Origin: Prevotella melaninogenica ATCC 25845
GTDB lineage: Bacteria; Bacteroidota; Bacteroidia; Bacteroidales; Bacteroidaceae
Length of the DNA: 64,000 nucleotides
Direction of reading: 5' to 3'
NCBI RefSeq assembly: GCF_000144405.1
Contig: NC_014370.1
Location: 1,307,501 to 1,371,500, forward strand
Positions within the stretch are counted from its first letter, which is position 1, and each line of letters starts with the position of its first letter. Position numbers and translations under genes: made by a program. The notes under the pieces are model-generated. The model did not search any database and was not told where the DNA came from. It saw only the letters and a list, made by a program, of their open reading frames with translations. Shown one piece after another: positions 56,964 to 64,000 of this stretch.

Positions 56964-57713
56964 CTAAATAATTCCCATCAAGCGGAGAACCGTTGGGGTA
57001 AGCAGGGCTGTGAAGATGCCGTTTAGCGTAATACCTAAGCTCGCAAAAGCACCATACTTACTGCTATATGCCATTGCTGTTGATGCACCCACAGCATGAG
57101 AGGCAGCACCCATAGAGAGACCTTGTGCGATAGGACTATTTACATGACCATAGGACAACATCTTAAAGCCTACCAAAGCACCAATAATACCAGTGACAAC
57201 CACCACGGCAGCAGTAAGAGAAGGAATACCACCGAGGCTCTGTGTCACCTCCATAGCGATAGGTGTTGTTACTGATTTGCTTGCCATTGAGAGAACGATA
57301 ATATCTGGTGCGCCACAAAGCTGTGCTACGAAAACAACACTCACAATACCCACCAAACAGCCAACAAACTGTGACAGAACGATTGGTAGCCACAGACGCT
57401 TTATGGCATCAAGCTGTAAATAAAGTGGTACACCTAAGGCTACAACTGCTGGTTTAAGCCAGAAGTCAATTAATTGGGCACCTTGCTTATAGACAGCAAA
57501 AGAAACACCAGTTATCTTGAGATAGACAATAATAAGTACGATAGCTATCAAGATAGGGTTGAGTAACATCCAACCAGTACGCTGCTGTAGACGTTTGATG
57601 TAAAAGAAGGCAGCAAAAGTTAATGCCAAAATAACATACTGATTGGAAAAGATATCTTTACCATCCTGTATAAGGTCAATAGTCTGACCGATTGTTTCAT
57701 CCCACGAATTCAT
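56964..57713 (-). CDS. lrgB: LrgB family membrane protein
   Basis: The 249 residues form about seven hydrophobic helices. The LrgB/YohK signature is the conserved stretch FVAQLCGAPDIIVLSMASKSVTTPIAMEVTQSLGGIPSLTAAVVVVTGIIGA, followed by GLSMGAASHAVGASTAMAYSSKYGAFASLGITLNG. LrgAB/CidAB membrane pairs have been linked to autolysis control and to pyruvate or glycolate export in other bacteria. The start overlaps the lrgA stop by one base (TAATG), so the two are translationally coupled. Confidence 0.93.
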   Translation of the reverse strand: MNSWDETIGQTIDLIQDGKDIFSNQYVILALTFAAFFYIKRLQQRTGWMLLNPILIAIVLIIVYLKITGVSFAVYKQGAQLIDFWLKPAVVALGVPLYLQLDAIKRLWLPIVLSQFVGCLVGIVSVVFVAQLCGAPDIIVLSMASKSVTTPIAMEVTQSLGGIPSLTAAVVVVTGIIGALVGFKMLSYGHVNSPIAQGLSMGAASHAVGASTAMAYSSKYGAFASLGITLNGIFTALLTPTVLRLMGII

Positions 57714-58216
57714 TATTTTTCCTCCTTTTTAGTTATCTTATCCTGTCCGAGTAACGCTTTGTCAAGTTCTATTCTTTCAGCCTCTTCCATGGCCTCAACC
57801 TCTTCGGTTTCCTCCAGCACCTTCTTCATCTTCTGCGCATGGGCACGATGATGAAGTAAGTCCATAGCCATCAACCGACGTTCAAACTTTATGACAAGCT
57901 GATGCATCTGTCCTGTAACAACAAGAACAAGAAGAGTACTGACTACTGTTGCAGTAACAATAGGGAACCATTGAGCCTTAATAAGATCAAGATAGAGAAT
58001 AAGAGCCACCCCAGGCGGTACAAAGAAGAAGCCAAGGTTTGCTATTAGAAGCTGTGATAATCGCTCCACCCAAGCTAACTTTACCCATCCTAACTTTAGG
58101 AAAAGAGTTAGTAAGAGCATACCAATGATACTGGACGGCAGTTTTATTCCTGTAGCCCAAACAATAAACTCTCCCAATGCTAAGCATCCGAAGATAACAA
58201 AGAACTGTCTTGCCAT
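57713..58216 (-). CDS. lrgA: CidA/LrgA family membrane protein with charged C-terminal tail
   Basis: The 167 residues have four hydrophobic helices (about 1-105). The family motif is LPSSIIGMLLLTLFLKLGWVKL and the next is LLIANLGFFFVPPGVALI, typical of the holin-like CidA/LrgA proteins. The remaining 60 residues are a long acidic and basic tail (EETEEVEAMEEAERIELDKALLG) not found in short LrgA proteins such as that of Staphylococcus. It is first in the lrgA-lrgB pair. Confidence 0.92.
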   Translation of the reverse strand: MARQFFVIFGCLALGEFIVWATGIKLPSSIIGMLLLTLFLKLGWVKLAWVERLSQLLIANLGFFFVPPGVALILYLDLIKAQWFPIVTATVVSTLLVLVVTGQMHQLVIKFERRLMAMDLLHHRAHAQKMKKVLEETEEVEAMEEAERIELDKALLGQDKITKKEEK

Positions 58217-58405
58217 GTAAAAAAGTTATTATTCAACACCACCATCAAACATGTTCGTTTGAATAGTTATAGCATTTAATAAGCGAGTGCAAAGTTATAG
58301 CTTTTTTAAGTATCAAACGCTAATTTTCCCTTTTTTAATACTTTAAAGAATACCATTCAATGATATTTATCAAGCAGATAACCAATGAAATCGGAAAAAA
58401 ATGCG

Positions 58406-58413
58406 TAAGTTTG
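58406..58413 (+). promoter_or_regulatory. -7 box of the DUF3822 gene
   Basis: TAAGTTTG fits TAnnTTTG and lies inside the longest open frame. It supports the start at 58444 instead of the first ATG at 58360. Confidence 0.4.
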
Positions 58414-58443
58414 CAGGTGATAAAAAGCTATACAACGTTCGTA

Positions 58444-59256
58444 ATGACAGAAACAGACAATAATATATCCGATAAAAAACTGCGACTTACTATCAGATTT
58501 AGCAGAAACAACATGGCATTTGCCGTGGGTGACCCACAAGAGAATGGTATGCTCGTTTATGAACCCTACGAGATGAATATGGGTATCTCTGTTGCCGCCA
58601 ATCTACGCGAAGCCTTCAAGGTTTCTGAATTGCTGCAGAGCGGATACAAACGTTTGTTAGCAGAGATTGATACCCCTGTGATGCTTATGCCTATTGATGA
58701 CTTTGGTACACAGGATATCGAGACACTCTATCATCACACTTATCATAGACAAGGTAATGAGGAGATTCTATCGAGTATCCTACCAGACTTGAATGCAATT
58801 GCTGTCTTTGCAATTAACAAAGACCTCAAGCTCGTTATCGACGACCATTTCAAGGATATTCGTATACAACCGCTTATGCAGTCTGTATGGACGCATCTCT
58901 ATCGTCGTTCTTACGCTGGTCCACGCAGAAAACTTTATGCTTATTTCCATGAGAAGCGTATGGAGGTTTTCAGTTTCCAACAAAACAGATTCCGTTTCAG
59001 CAATTCATACGAAGCAACTAATGAGCATGATGCTTTATATTACCTCCTTTATATATGGAAGCTAACTGGAATGGATGTAGAGAAAGATGAGCTATATATT
59101 GTTGGTGATATACATTACCAAAACTGGCTCATTGACAAAATAAAACAACATTTGAAGTTCTTTAGGGTTATCGATCAGGAAGTTTACTTCAACAATAGCC
59201 AGTTAGCTAAACGTACAGAGATACCTTACGACATGAAAGCAATTTATTTGGAATAA
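58444..59256 (+). CDS. DUF3822 family protein
   Basis: The 270-residue protein belongs to DUF3822, an actin/ASKHA-like family found in Bacteroidetes, often next to rsmD as here. Recognisable parts are LRLTIRFSRNNMAFAVGDP at the start, a middle domain (SSILPDLNAIAVFAINKDLKLVIDDHFKDIRIQPLMQSVWTHLYRRS) and the C-terminal ELYIVGDIHYQNWLIDKIKQHLKFFRVIDQE. No catalytic residues are known. It is probably cytoplasmic. I reject 28 upstream residues because the promoter element falls within them. rsmD follows after 106 nt. Confidence 0.88.
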   Translation: MTETDNNISDKKLRLTIRFSRNNMAFAVGDPQENGMLVYEPYEMNMGISVAANLREAFKVSELLQSGYKRLLAEIDTPVMLMPIDDFGTQDIETLYHHTYHRQGNEEILSSILPDLNAIAVFAINKDLKLVIDDHFKDIRIQPLMQSVWTHLYRRSYAGPRRKLYAYFHEKRMEVFSFQQNRFRFSNSYEATNEHDALYYLLYIWKLTGMDVEKDELYIVGDIHYQNWLIDKIKQHLKFFRVIDQEVYFNNSQLAKRTEIPYDMKAIYLE

Positions 59257-59315
59257 AAGAAAGATTAAGATGTAGAGTGAATTAAATCCACACATCTCCC
59301 ACAGATACAAATGTC

Positions 59316-59351
59316 TTAACTCCATTTCACTCCTTAACTCCTTCACTCCTA
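59316..59351 (+). repeat. 9-nt tandem array (TTAACTCCN family) upstream of rsmD
   Basis: Units TTAACTCCA, TTTCACTCC, TTAACTCCT and TCACTCCTA end 11 nt before the rsmD ATG. The array with its GTC prefix is almost identical to the one before cutC. Confidence 0.8.
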
Positions 59352-59362
59352 AAAAAGAAACT

Positions 59363-59893
59363 ATGCGAATTATAACAGGAAAATATAAAGGCAGACATTT
59401 TGATATTCCGCGTACCTTTAAGGCACGTCCTACAACAGACTTTGCTAAAGAGAATATCTTTAATGTTATCAATGCTTACGTGGATTGGGAAGAAACAACG
59501 GCACTCGACCTCTTTGCTGGTACGGGTAGTATATCCTTAGAACTCTTATCACGTGGTTGCCAACAGGTAATAAGTGTAGAGAAAGACCGTGACCATGCCC
59601 GCTTTATCAGTCAATGTATGGAGAAACTCGGTACAAACGAGCATATATTGATAAAAGGAGATGTGTTCCGCTTCTTAAAGAGTTGTCATCAGAAGTTTGA
59701 CTTGATCTTTGCTGACCCTCCATACGCATTGCCAGAGTTAGAGACTATTCCAGATCTCATCTTCCAATATGACCTATTGAAGGAAGATGGACTATTGGTC
59801 TTTGAACATGGTAAGAATAATGATTTCTCCGCTCACCCGCACTTCATCGAACATAGAAGTTATGGTAGCGTGAACTTCACTTTGTTTAGATAA
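59363..59893 (+). CDS. rsmD: RsmD, 16S rRNA (guanine(966)-N(2))-methyltransferase
   Basis: RsmD methylates N2 of G966 in 16S rRNA. The 176 residues start MRIITGKYKGRHFDIPRTFKARPTTDFAKENIFN, the family's N-terminal signature. The SAM motif is ALDLFAGTGSISLELLSRG and the catalytic DPPY is in DLIFADPPYALPEL. Length is normal. It pairs with the DUF3822 gene upstream, as in many Bacteroidetes. Confidence 0.96.
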   Translation: MRIITGKYKGRHFDIPRTFKARPTTDFAKENIFNVINAYVDWEETTALDLFAGTGSISLELLSRGCQQVISVEKDRDHARFISQCMEKLGTNEHILIKGDVFRFLKSCHQKFDLIFADPPYALPELETIPDLIFQYDLLKEDGLLVFEHGKNNDFSAHPHFIEHRSYGSVNFTLFR

Positions 59894-59944
59894 CAAAGGC
59901 TAAATCTATTTGAGAAAAGCATTAAGATGCCAACGAACAAAAAA

Positions 59945-59981
59945 CTTGCCCCATTACACCAAGAGTGGTGACAGGGGCAAG
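59945..59981 (-). terminator. Terminator-like hairpin between rsmD and the HU-like gene
   Basis: CTTGCCCC (59945) pairs with GGGGCAAG (59974), with an inner CACC/GGTG stem. The T-tract appears on the minus strand, so it mainly serves minus-strand transcription from the HU-like gene. Confidence 0.6.
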
Positions 59982-60137
59982 AAAACGAAAATTAAAAAGT
60001 ATTGCTATTGATATCACATCAAGGGCATATCTCTAAAACATGAAAAAAAATAATTCAGAATCTTTCAAAACCGAGTTTGTTTTCAAATCTGTTCTTTTCA
60101 AGCAGGCACACCAAAAAACTTTCGCATTCAGTGAAGG

Positions 60138-60584
60138 TTAGACGGTGTCTGGTACAGGTCCATTTTCCTCTTTCTTTTCCTTTTTCTTCTTGTCTTTCCC
60201 TGCCTCTTCTGTCTTTCTCACAGATTCGTAAGAGTTTACGGAAAGTTCACGCTTCAATTCTGTTCCGGGCGTGAAGACCACACGAGGCTTAATTGTCTCG
60301 GTCTTAAAAGTTTTTTCTGTTTCTGCTCCTTTGCTCGCCAGCGTGACACGCATCGAGCCAAAACTTCCCAACTGAATACTGAAACCATCACGGAGATAAT
60401 GGGGCAAGCAATCAATAAAGTTATACAGCACGTTCGACACATCACCACGCGTCAAGGACGAACGTCCAGCAATGTCACGTGCAATGTCATCCAGCGACTT
60501 ATGCCCAAGGTTAACAGGGTTAGCATAAAACTTTACTTCCTCCCGCTTCTGCGGATTTTTCTTTGGTACTAAACGAATTTTCAT
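60138..60584 (-). CDS. HU-like DNA-binding protein (HU_related/HU-DNA_bdg family)
   Basis: The 148 residues match the Bacteroidetes HU-related family. They open MKIRLVPKKNPQKREEVKFYANPVNLG, in place of the short HU N-terminus. The helical dimer domain (LDDIARDIAGRSSLTRGDVSNVLYNFIDCLPHYLRDG) and the DNA-binding arm region (IQLGSFGSMRVTLASKGAETEKTF...IKPRVVFTPGTELKREL) follow. A Lys/Glu-rich tail (KDKKKKEKKEE) extends beyond the fold. It probably bends or coats DNA. It lies downstream of the fimbrillin-type gene on the same strand but 459 nt away. Confidence 0.9.
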   Translation of the reverse strand: MKIRLVPKKNPQKREEVKFYANPVNLGHKSLDDIARDIAGRSSLTRGDVSNVLYNFIDCLPHYLRDGFSIQLGSFGSMRVTLASKGAETEKTFKTETIKPRVVFTPGTELKRELSVNSYESVRKTEEAGKDKKKKEKKEENGPVPDTV

Positions 60585-60749
60585 GATTCTTCGTGTTTAA
60601 AGTTATACATTAGATTTTATTTTTCATAGCGTAGGACAGCACGCCTCTGCAGCTTTCTTTGTGCATCCTCATGCTGCCCCATTCTATATTCTTGGTTTAT
60701 TTCCTCCCTTTCATCGTCTCTTCTATCCTCCTTTCAGCATCCTTCTCCT

Positions 60750-60925
60750 GCTAAATACGTATTGCCTTACTGAGCAATGCGTATCTGCGTGCCGCTGAAT
60801 ACGGTGAACGCTACCATTAGATACGCATTTAACGGCTGCGCAATGCGTATCTACGAGTTGCTAAATACGCATCCGCCATCACGTAGATACGGTGAGCGCA
60901 GCGACGGAATACGCATTCAGCAGAA
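60750..60925 (+). repeat. 22-nt tandem array, family D (AATACGCAT type), eight units
   Basis: Eight consecutive 22-nt units start at 60750, 60772, 60794, 60816, 60838, 60860, 60882 and 60904. In every unit bases 5-10 read AATACG, AATGCG or GATACG, often followed by CATT or TATC. The rest of each unit is variable. Units are contiguous and no unit repeats exactly, so this is not a simple microsatellite or CRISPR array. Confidence 0.8.
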
Positions 60926-60944
60926 GCTCTGTCCGTTAGGCACT

Positions 60945-61000
60945 CCCTCCCCTTTACTACCCTTCGGTCAGTGACCAGTGGTTCGGGGAGGGGCGGGTGA
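60945..61000. repeat. GC-rich imperfect palindrome downstream of the fimbrillin-type gene
   Basis: CACTCCCTCCCC (about 60942) faces GGGGAGGGGCGGGTG (about 60985), with an inner GGTCAGTGACC palindrome (about 60966). It lies 50-100 nt after the lipoprotein stop on its strand. It may be a terminator-like or cruciform structure; a hairpin downstream of a variable region is known in DGR targets. Confidence 0.45.
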
Positions 61001-61043
61001 GGCTTCTTAGAGGGCGACACCTGTAAAAGGGCAAGCGCACGGA

Positions 61044-62630
61044 CTACTCAAACCCGCCGACTCTGAACCCGTAGTTGCGGCCGTAGCCGGCGTTCACGAT
61101 GACGAGGTTACTGTTGAAGTTCAGGTAGTAGGCGTTGTTGCTGTTCCATGGGTAAGCACTTGACGACCAATAGGCGCCGGTCTGACCAACGTAGTACAGC
61201 TGACCAGAGTAGTAGTAACCCAAGGCGGGCAGGTAGAAGTAATTACCTGCGTCAGCTGCAGATGGAAGAGTCTGAGATACAGACCAGATATCTCCATTAC
61301 TTTTTGTTCGCCAATCGATTCCGTCGTAGGCTGTGTTAGCATTGTATCCGCTTATCTGTGACTTCTTCTTAAACCACATACCACCTTTATATAAATGGCC
61401 CATGATTGTCCATAATTCGTCTGCGTCCCAACGTGGATCGCCCTTTACTGCGTACCATGTCATCTCGTTCACGTTAGGAAGATCTTTGCATGAGTGGATA
61501 GCGGGGTTGCTTACGCCGTAACCTGGGTAACTTTCGTTGTAGTAACGTGGGTCACTGTTGCTCTGGGGGTAGTTTAGATTGGCTGGCTGTGTCGTAAACG
61601 TTGGCTGCCATGGATTGGCGCTATTCCATTCGTGACCTGCCCAATAATTTTGCTGAGCATCCCACAAGTAGTACTTTGTTCCATCGTAGTCATGCGGATT
61701 AAGATTAGCTGTTATATCATGAATAGAACCTGCTGTACAATTAAGTGTAACAATTTTAGATACAGTTCCTTCTATTGCACCTTGCGGATTGTCCGTTGTA
61801 TTGCGAAGCCAGTAACGAATACGGAAAGTATGAGTACCAGGAGCAACGACTGCATAAGTAGCATTCTTACTCATATCATCAGCGGCATTGTCTATTGCGA
61901 AGCCCGAACCAGTTTTTACTGTAATCGTCTTAGAACCACCTGAAGCAAGTGTAAGTGTGCCGTCTGCAGCCATATTGTAAGTTCCTGCAATCTCATCATC
62001 GCTCATAATCTCAACCTTAATCAATGTGCTGCGTCTTACATATTCATTATTGGTACGAGGAATTAAGCAAAGATAAGAGGCCTTGTGATTGAGCGTAAAT
62101 TTATAACCACTACCAAGTTTGACACCTGTAGCGATTCCGCAATCTCCCGATTCACCTGCATGATCAAAGTTATTTGGTGAAGATTGTGTTTGTTCTGTCT
62201 TTATCTCTACTTGTGGTTGTGAGCCTGAAACAGCCTTATTGGTGTAAATAATATCATGTGAAGCACCTGTGTATGTACCTGACAGCGCAAACGTAGCAAA
62301 AGATTGGTTTGTTGCCGAAGGAATTGTTGCCGCAGCACTCTGCTGCCAAGTACCAGCATCATCCTTAACCCATATTTTGTCACTGCTACTCCAATTCACA
62401 GAAGCACCAGCACCCTTTGTATGGTTAAGGATTGCCGTACGTGTTGTTACCTCTGGCTGAGAAGTACCTGTAAAGACGGTTGAACCTGTAGGAATATCGC
62501 TTTTCTTTTGTTTTCCCTCCTGCACCGTATCATCATTGACACAGCTGGCAGTAAGCAATAAAGCAGCAAAACCATAACACATGCTTTGCATTACTAAAGT
62601 TATAGTTGATCTTTTCATAAATTTATTCAT
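61044..62630 (-). CDS. Fimbrillin-type lipoprotein with DGR-like variable C-type-lectin tail
   Basis: The 528 residues start with a lipoprotein signal (lipobox LTASC, Cys30). A fimbrillin-family region follows (about 45-310: TTRTAILNHTKGAGASVNWSSSDKIWV, CLIPRTNNEYVRRSTLIKVEIMSDDEIAGTYNM, NLNPHDYDGTKYYLW). The C-terminal domain (about 330-528) ends in residues 485-528, starting GAYWSSSAYPWNSNN and ending NYGFRVGGFE. This WSS...NAY.L.F...GFRV pattern is that of C-type-lectin-fold targets of diversity-generating retroelements. The 3' end is visibly richer in GC and in NNC codons than the rest. It is likely a surface adhesin or pilus tip protein. No reverse transcriptase or template repeat is in the window. 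The start could also be the inner Met at 62618. Confidence 0.85.
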   Translation of the reverse strand: MNKFMKRSTITLVMQSMCYGFAALLLTASCVNDDTVQEGKQKKSDIPTGSTVFTGTSQPEVTTRTAILNHTKGAGASVNWSSSDKIWVKDDAGTWQQSAAATIPSATNQSFATFALSGTYTGASHDIIYTNKAVSGSQPQVEIKTEQTQSSPNNFDHAGESGDCGIATGVKLGSGYKFTLNHKASYLCLIPRTNNEYVRRSTLIKVEIMSDDEIAGTYNMAADGTLTLASGGSKTITVKTGSGFAIDNAADDMSKNATYAVVAPGTHTFRIRYWLRNTTDNPQGAIEGTVSKIVTLNCTAGSIHDITANLNPHDYDGTKYYLWDAQQNYWAGHEWNSANPWQPTFTTQPANLNYPQSNSDPRYYNESYPGYGVSNPAIHSCKDLPNVNEMTWYAVKGDPRWDADELWTIMGHLYKGGMWFKKKSQISGYNANTAYDGIDWRTKSNGDIWSVSQTLPSAADAGNYFYLPALGYYYSGQLYYVGQTGAYWSSSAYPWNSNNAYYLNFNSNLVIVNAGYGRNYGFRVGGFE

Positions 62631-62648
62631 TTTCTTTTCAAACAGTTA

Positions 62649-62846
62649 TTAGTTCTCTTCCGTATCATTCCAAGAAGCATTATCCAAGTCTTCTTCGTTA
62701 AAGATGTTTTGTTTTGCATCTCCTGTTACCGTACCAGGTTGAATCTTTCCAGCATTACCACTGGCATTATTCAACAAGAATTCTGTTTCAGTGCAAACAA
62801 TTTTGCATTGAGGTTTTTGATAAACCATTCTTTCAGTTGCTATCAT
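62649..62846 (-). CDS. Small hypothetical protein upstream of the fimbrillin-type lipoprotein
   Basis: The 65 residues contain VYQKPQCKIVCTETEFLLNNASGNAGKIQPGTVTGDAKQN and an acidic tail (EEDLDNASWNDTEEN). Short proteins of this build (a basic YxKP start, a central G/S/N-rich part and an acidic end) often precede surface lipoprotein genes in Prevotella and relatives; their role is unknown. It ends 18 nt before the lipoprotein start and has a promoter-like TACGTTTG (plus 62874-62881) upstream, so the two form an operon. The start could be the second Met (MVYQKP). Confidence 0.7.
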   Translation of the reverse strand: MIATERMVYQKPQCKIVCTETEFLLNNASGNAGKIQPGTVTGDAKQNIFNEEDLDNASWNDTEEN

Positions 62847-62873
62847 TTCGTTTAATTTTTAGAGGATACATTG

Positions 62874-62881
62874 CAAACGTA
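62874..62881 (-). promoter_or_regulatory. -7 box of the small-protein/fimbrillin-type operon
   Basis: On the minus strand TACGTTTG fits TAnnTTTG, 28 nt before the ATG at 62846. The -33 position reads ATTT, a poor match. Confidence 0.4.
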
Positions 62882-62966
62882 TATCCTGTTTTATTGATTA
62901 AAATAAAGTTATTATTTCGTGCTTAATTTCTTCTTATTTCAGTTTACGTAGGGACACAAAAAAGCG

Positions 62967-62996
62967 AACAAAGGAAACTCCGAAAAGTCCTTTGTT
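62967..62996 (-). terminator. Terminator-like hairpin after the 56-aa ORF
   Basis: AACAAAGGA and TCCTTTGTT face each other around about twelve bases. On the minus strand a CGCTTTTTTG tail follows. It lies 58 nt beyond the small ORF stop. Confidence 0.55.
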
Positions 62997-63053
62997 TACA
63001 GGGGTTGCACAGCACACATCGCGCGCGTATGCGAGAAGAAAAAAGTGAGGAGG

Positions 63054-63224
63054 TTACGCCTGGCCTAAGAGAGAGAGTACAAAATTATTTGGAACTACCA
63101 AATAATTTGCGATATTTTTTCTGTCTTTCTTCGTTAAAGAATTTAATGCAGCACAAATAGAGCCTACACCTTTATTTCCTAAGGTGCAAACATTTGCTGA
63201 ATTAATATTCTTTATGACGCTCAT
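63054..63224 (-). CDS. Putative 56-aa small protein
   Basis: This short ORF reads MSVIKNINSANVCTLGNKG, then VGSICAALNSLTKKDRKNI, then ANYLVVPNNFVLSLLGQA, then stop. It fits no family I recognise. Support for a real gene is contextual: a minus-strand TACCTTTG (plus 63259-63266) with CTTG 20 nt upstream stands 35 nt before the ATG, and a hairpin with a T-tract follows the stop. It has no signal peptide. It could be a small regulator or peptide. Codon content alone does not prove coding. Confidence 0.45.
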   Translation of the reverse strand: MSVIKNINSANVCTLGNKGVGSICAALNSLTKKDRKNIANYLVVPNNFVLSLLGQA

Positions 63225-63396
63225 TGTTATTACAAGTTAATTTTATTTTAACTGGGCGCAAAGGTAGTGAGAATATATGAAACAAACAAGAAAATAGAAA
63301 AAAATAAAAACATTTGTCTTTCCTTGCTTTACGTATTACCTTATATAATAGTAAACATCTTTGCAGAACTATTTATTTGTAAGAGGTTTCTTACCT

Positions 63397-64000
63397 TTAT
63401 AATAAAGGGCTCAAGAGCCTTATTATTGATTCCCACAATCGTTGTAGGAAAGAACGATGTGTAAGGTTTCGCACATCTTCTAAGGCAACACACTCTTCTT
63501 GATCTTTTAAGAAGATATCCTTTACTTCTAATGCTATTTTCTTATCATAGAAGAAAGCATTTGCTTCAAAGTCATTCTCAAAGCTACGGAAGTCAACATT
63601 AGTAGAACCAATCGTTGCTATGCTATCATCGGCAACAAGAAGTTTCGAATGATTAAAACCAGCCTTATATAAATAAACTTTTACTCCCGCTTTCACTGTA
63701 TCTAAGACGTATGTGCGTGAAGCCCATTCCACAATCTTTGTGTCTGTCTCGTAAGGAATCATCAGTCTTACATCTACTCCCGACAAAGCTGCAGTACGCA
63801 TAGCAAAGAGGATTGGGTCGGTAGGAAGGAAGTAAGGTGTTTCCATATAGACATATTGCTTCGCACTGGTAAGTACCCTTACGTAACCTTGCTCTATCTC
63901 AGGCCATAAACTTGTTGGACTACTGGTGACAATCTGAATAAGACTATCATTCTCAGTAACCTTACTGACAGGATAATAAACATGATTGGTTATTAGTTCA
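63397..64000 (-). CDS. cls: Cardiolipin synthase (phospholipase D family), C-terminal part, truncated by window edge
   Basis: The frame stays open to the right edge, so about 200 C-terminal residues are present and the start lies beyond 64000. Segments are SLIQIVTSSPTSLWPEIEQGY, VYMETPYFLPTDPILFAMRTAALSGVDVRLMIP and the second HKD motif GFNHSKLLVADDSIATIGSTNVDFRSFENDFE, with the final RLWESIIRLLSPLL. The enzyme joins phosphatidylglycerol units into cardiolipin at the inner membrane. The first HKD motif and membrane helices are outside the window. Confidence 0.93.
   Translation of the reverse strand, partial: ELITNHVYYPVSKVTENDSLIQIVTSSPTSLWPEIEQGYVRVLTSAKQYVYMETPYFLPTDPILFAMRTAALSGVDVRLMIPYETDTKIVEWASRTYVLDTVKAGVKVYLYKAGFNHSKLLVADDSIATIGSTNVDFRSFENDFEANAFFYDKKIALEVKDIFLKDQEECVALEDVRNLTHRSFLQRLWESIIRLLSPLL

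Noticed and set aside
60585..61043. DGR template repeat or reverse transcriptase next to the variable lipoprotein
   Set aside because: No reverse-transcriptase ORF and no second copy of the variable segment were found in the window; only a 22-nt array and a GC-rich palindrome are present.
63267..63464. Plus-strand ORF of 65 codons
   Set aside because: It overlaps the end of the cardiolipin synthase gene and has an AT-biased, low-complexity start; no promoter or family support.

Overview
The window looks like chromosome of a Prevotella-type Bacteroidales, close to the oral species; this placement is my inference. The evidence is moderate-to-low GC, almost no Shine-Dalgarno sequences, Bacteroidetes promoters (TTTG, 19-20 nt, TAnnTTTG), a SusC/SusD pair, CarboxypepD-type TonB receptors, a fimbrillin-type lipoprotein, a T9SS-like C-terminal domain, and the gene order parA-parB-DUF5683-lytic transglycosylase-Rel.

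Layout. 1-6272: menaquinone operon menF(partial)-menD-menB-[GxxExxY cassette]-menC-menE. 6273-10506: corA and a DUF349 coiled-coil protein, then a MITE-like element. 10507-15332: rhodanese and tRNA-Gln on the minus strand, then rsfS-ftsH-cdsA and a SprT-like gene. 15553-23270: a secreted GH2 beta-galactosidase divergent from susC-susD. 23912-28255: two divergent secreted enzymes, a C1B peptidase and a transglutaminase. 28415-31065: cutC, an Abi_2/HEPN gene with its own structured leader RNA, and a MerR regulator. 31243-36124: alaS, then lpxB and surE. 36239-42583: the par/cell-wall/(p)ppGpp cluster. 43290-52998: a TonB receptor, lipoprotein, T9SS-like protein, DUF4876, DUF6850 and M16 peptidase array. 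53192-56638: an outer-membrane barrel divergent from a LuxR regulator with palindromic sites between them. 56964-59893: LrgAB, DUF3822 and rsmD. 60138-64000: an HU-like protein, a fimbrillin-type lipoprotein with a DGR-like variable C-terminus, small ORFs, and a partial cardiolipin synthase.

The main results of the hunt are these. (a) A promoter, leader RNA and terminator sit directly before an Abi_2 protein carrying a HEPN RNase motif, which fits an RNA-antitoxin/abortive-infection unit. (b) A GxxExxY gene is bracketed by about 40-nt terminal inverted repeats inside the men operon, so it looks like a mobile cassette. (c) The intergenic DNA is full of short repeat families. At least eight loci carry tandem arrays with exactly 22-nt period in four unrelated sequence families, five loci carry 9-nt arrays just upstream of start codons, and one 83-84-nt element with terminal inverted repeats occurs three times. 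(d) The fimbrillin-type lipoprotein ends in a C-type-lectin-like tail rich in NNC codons, as in targets of diversity-generating retroelements; no reverse transcriptase is present in the window.

All calls come from reading the sequence and supplied translations. No database search or folding program was run.
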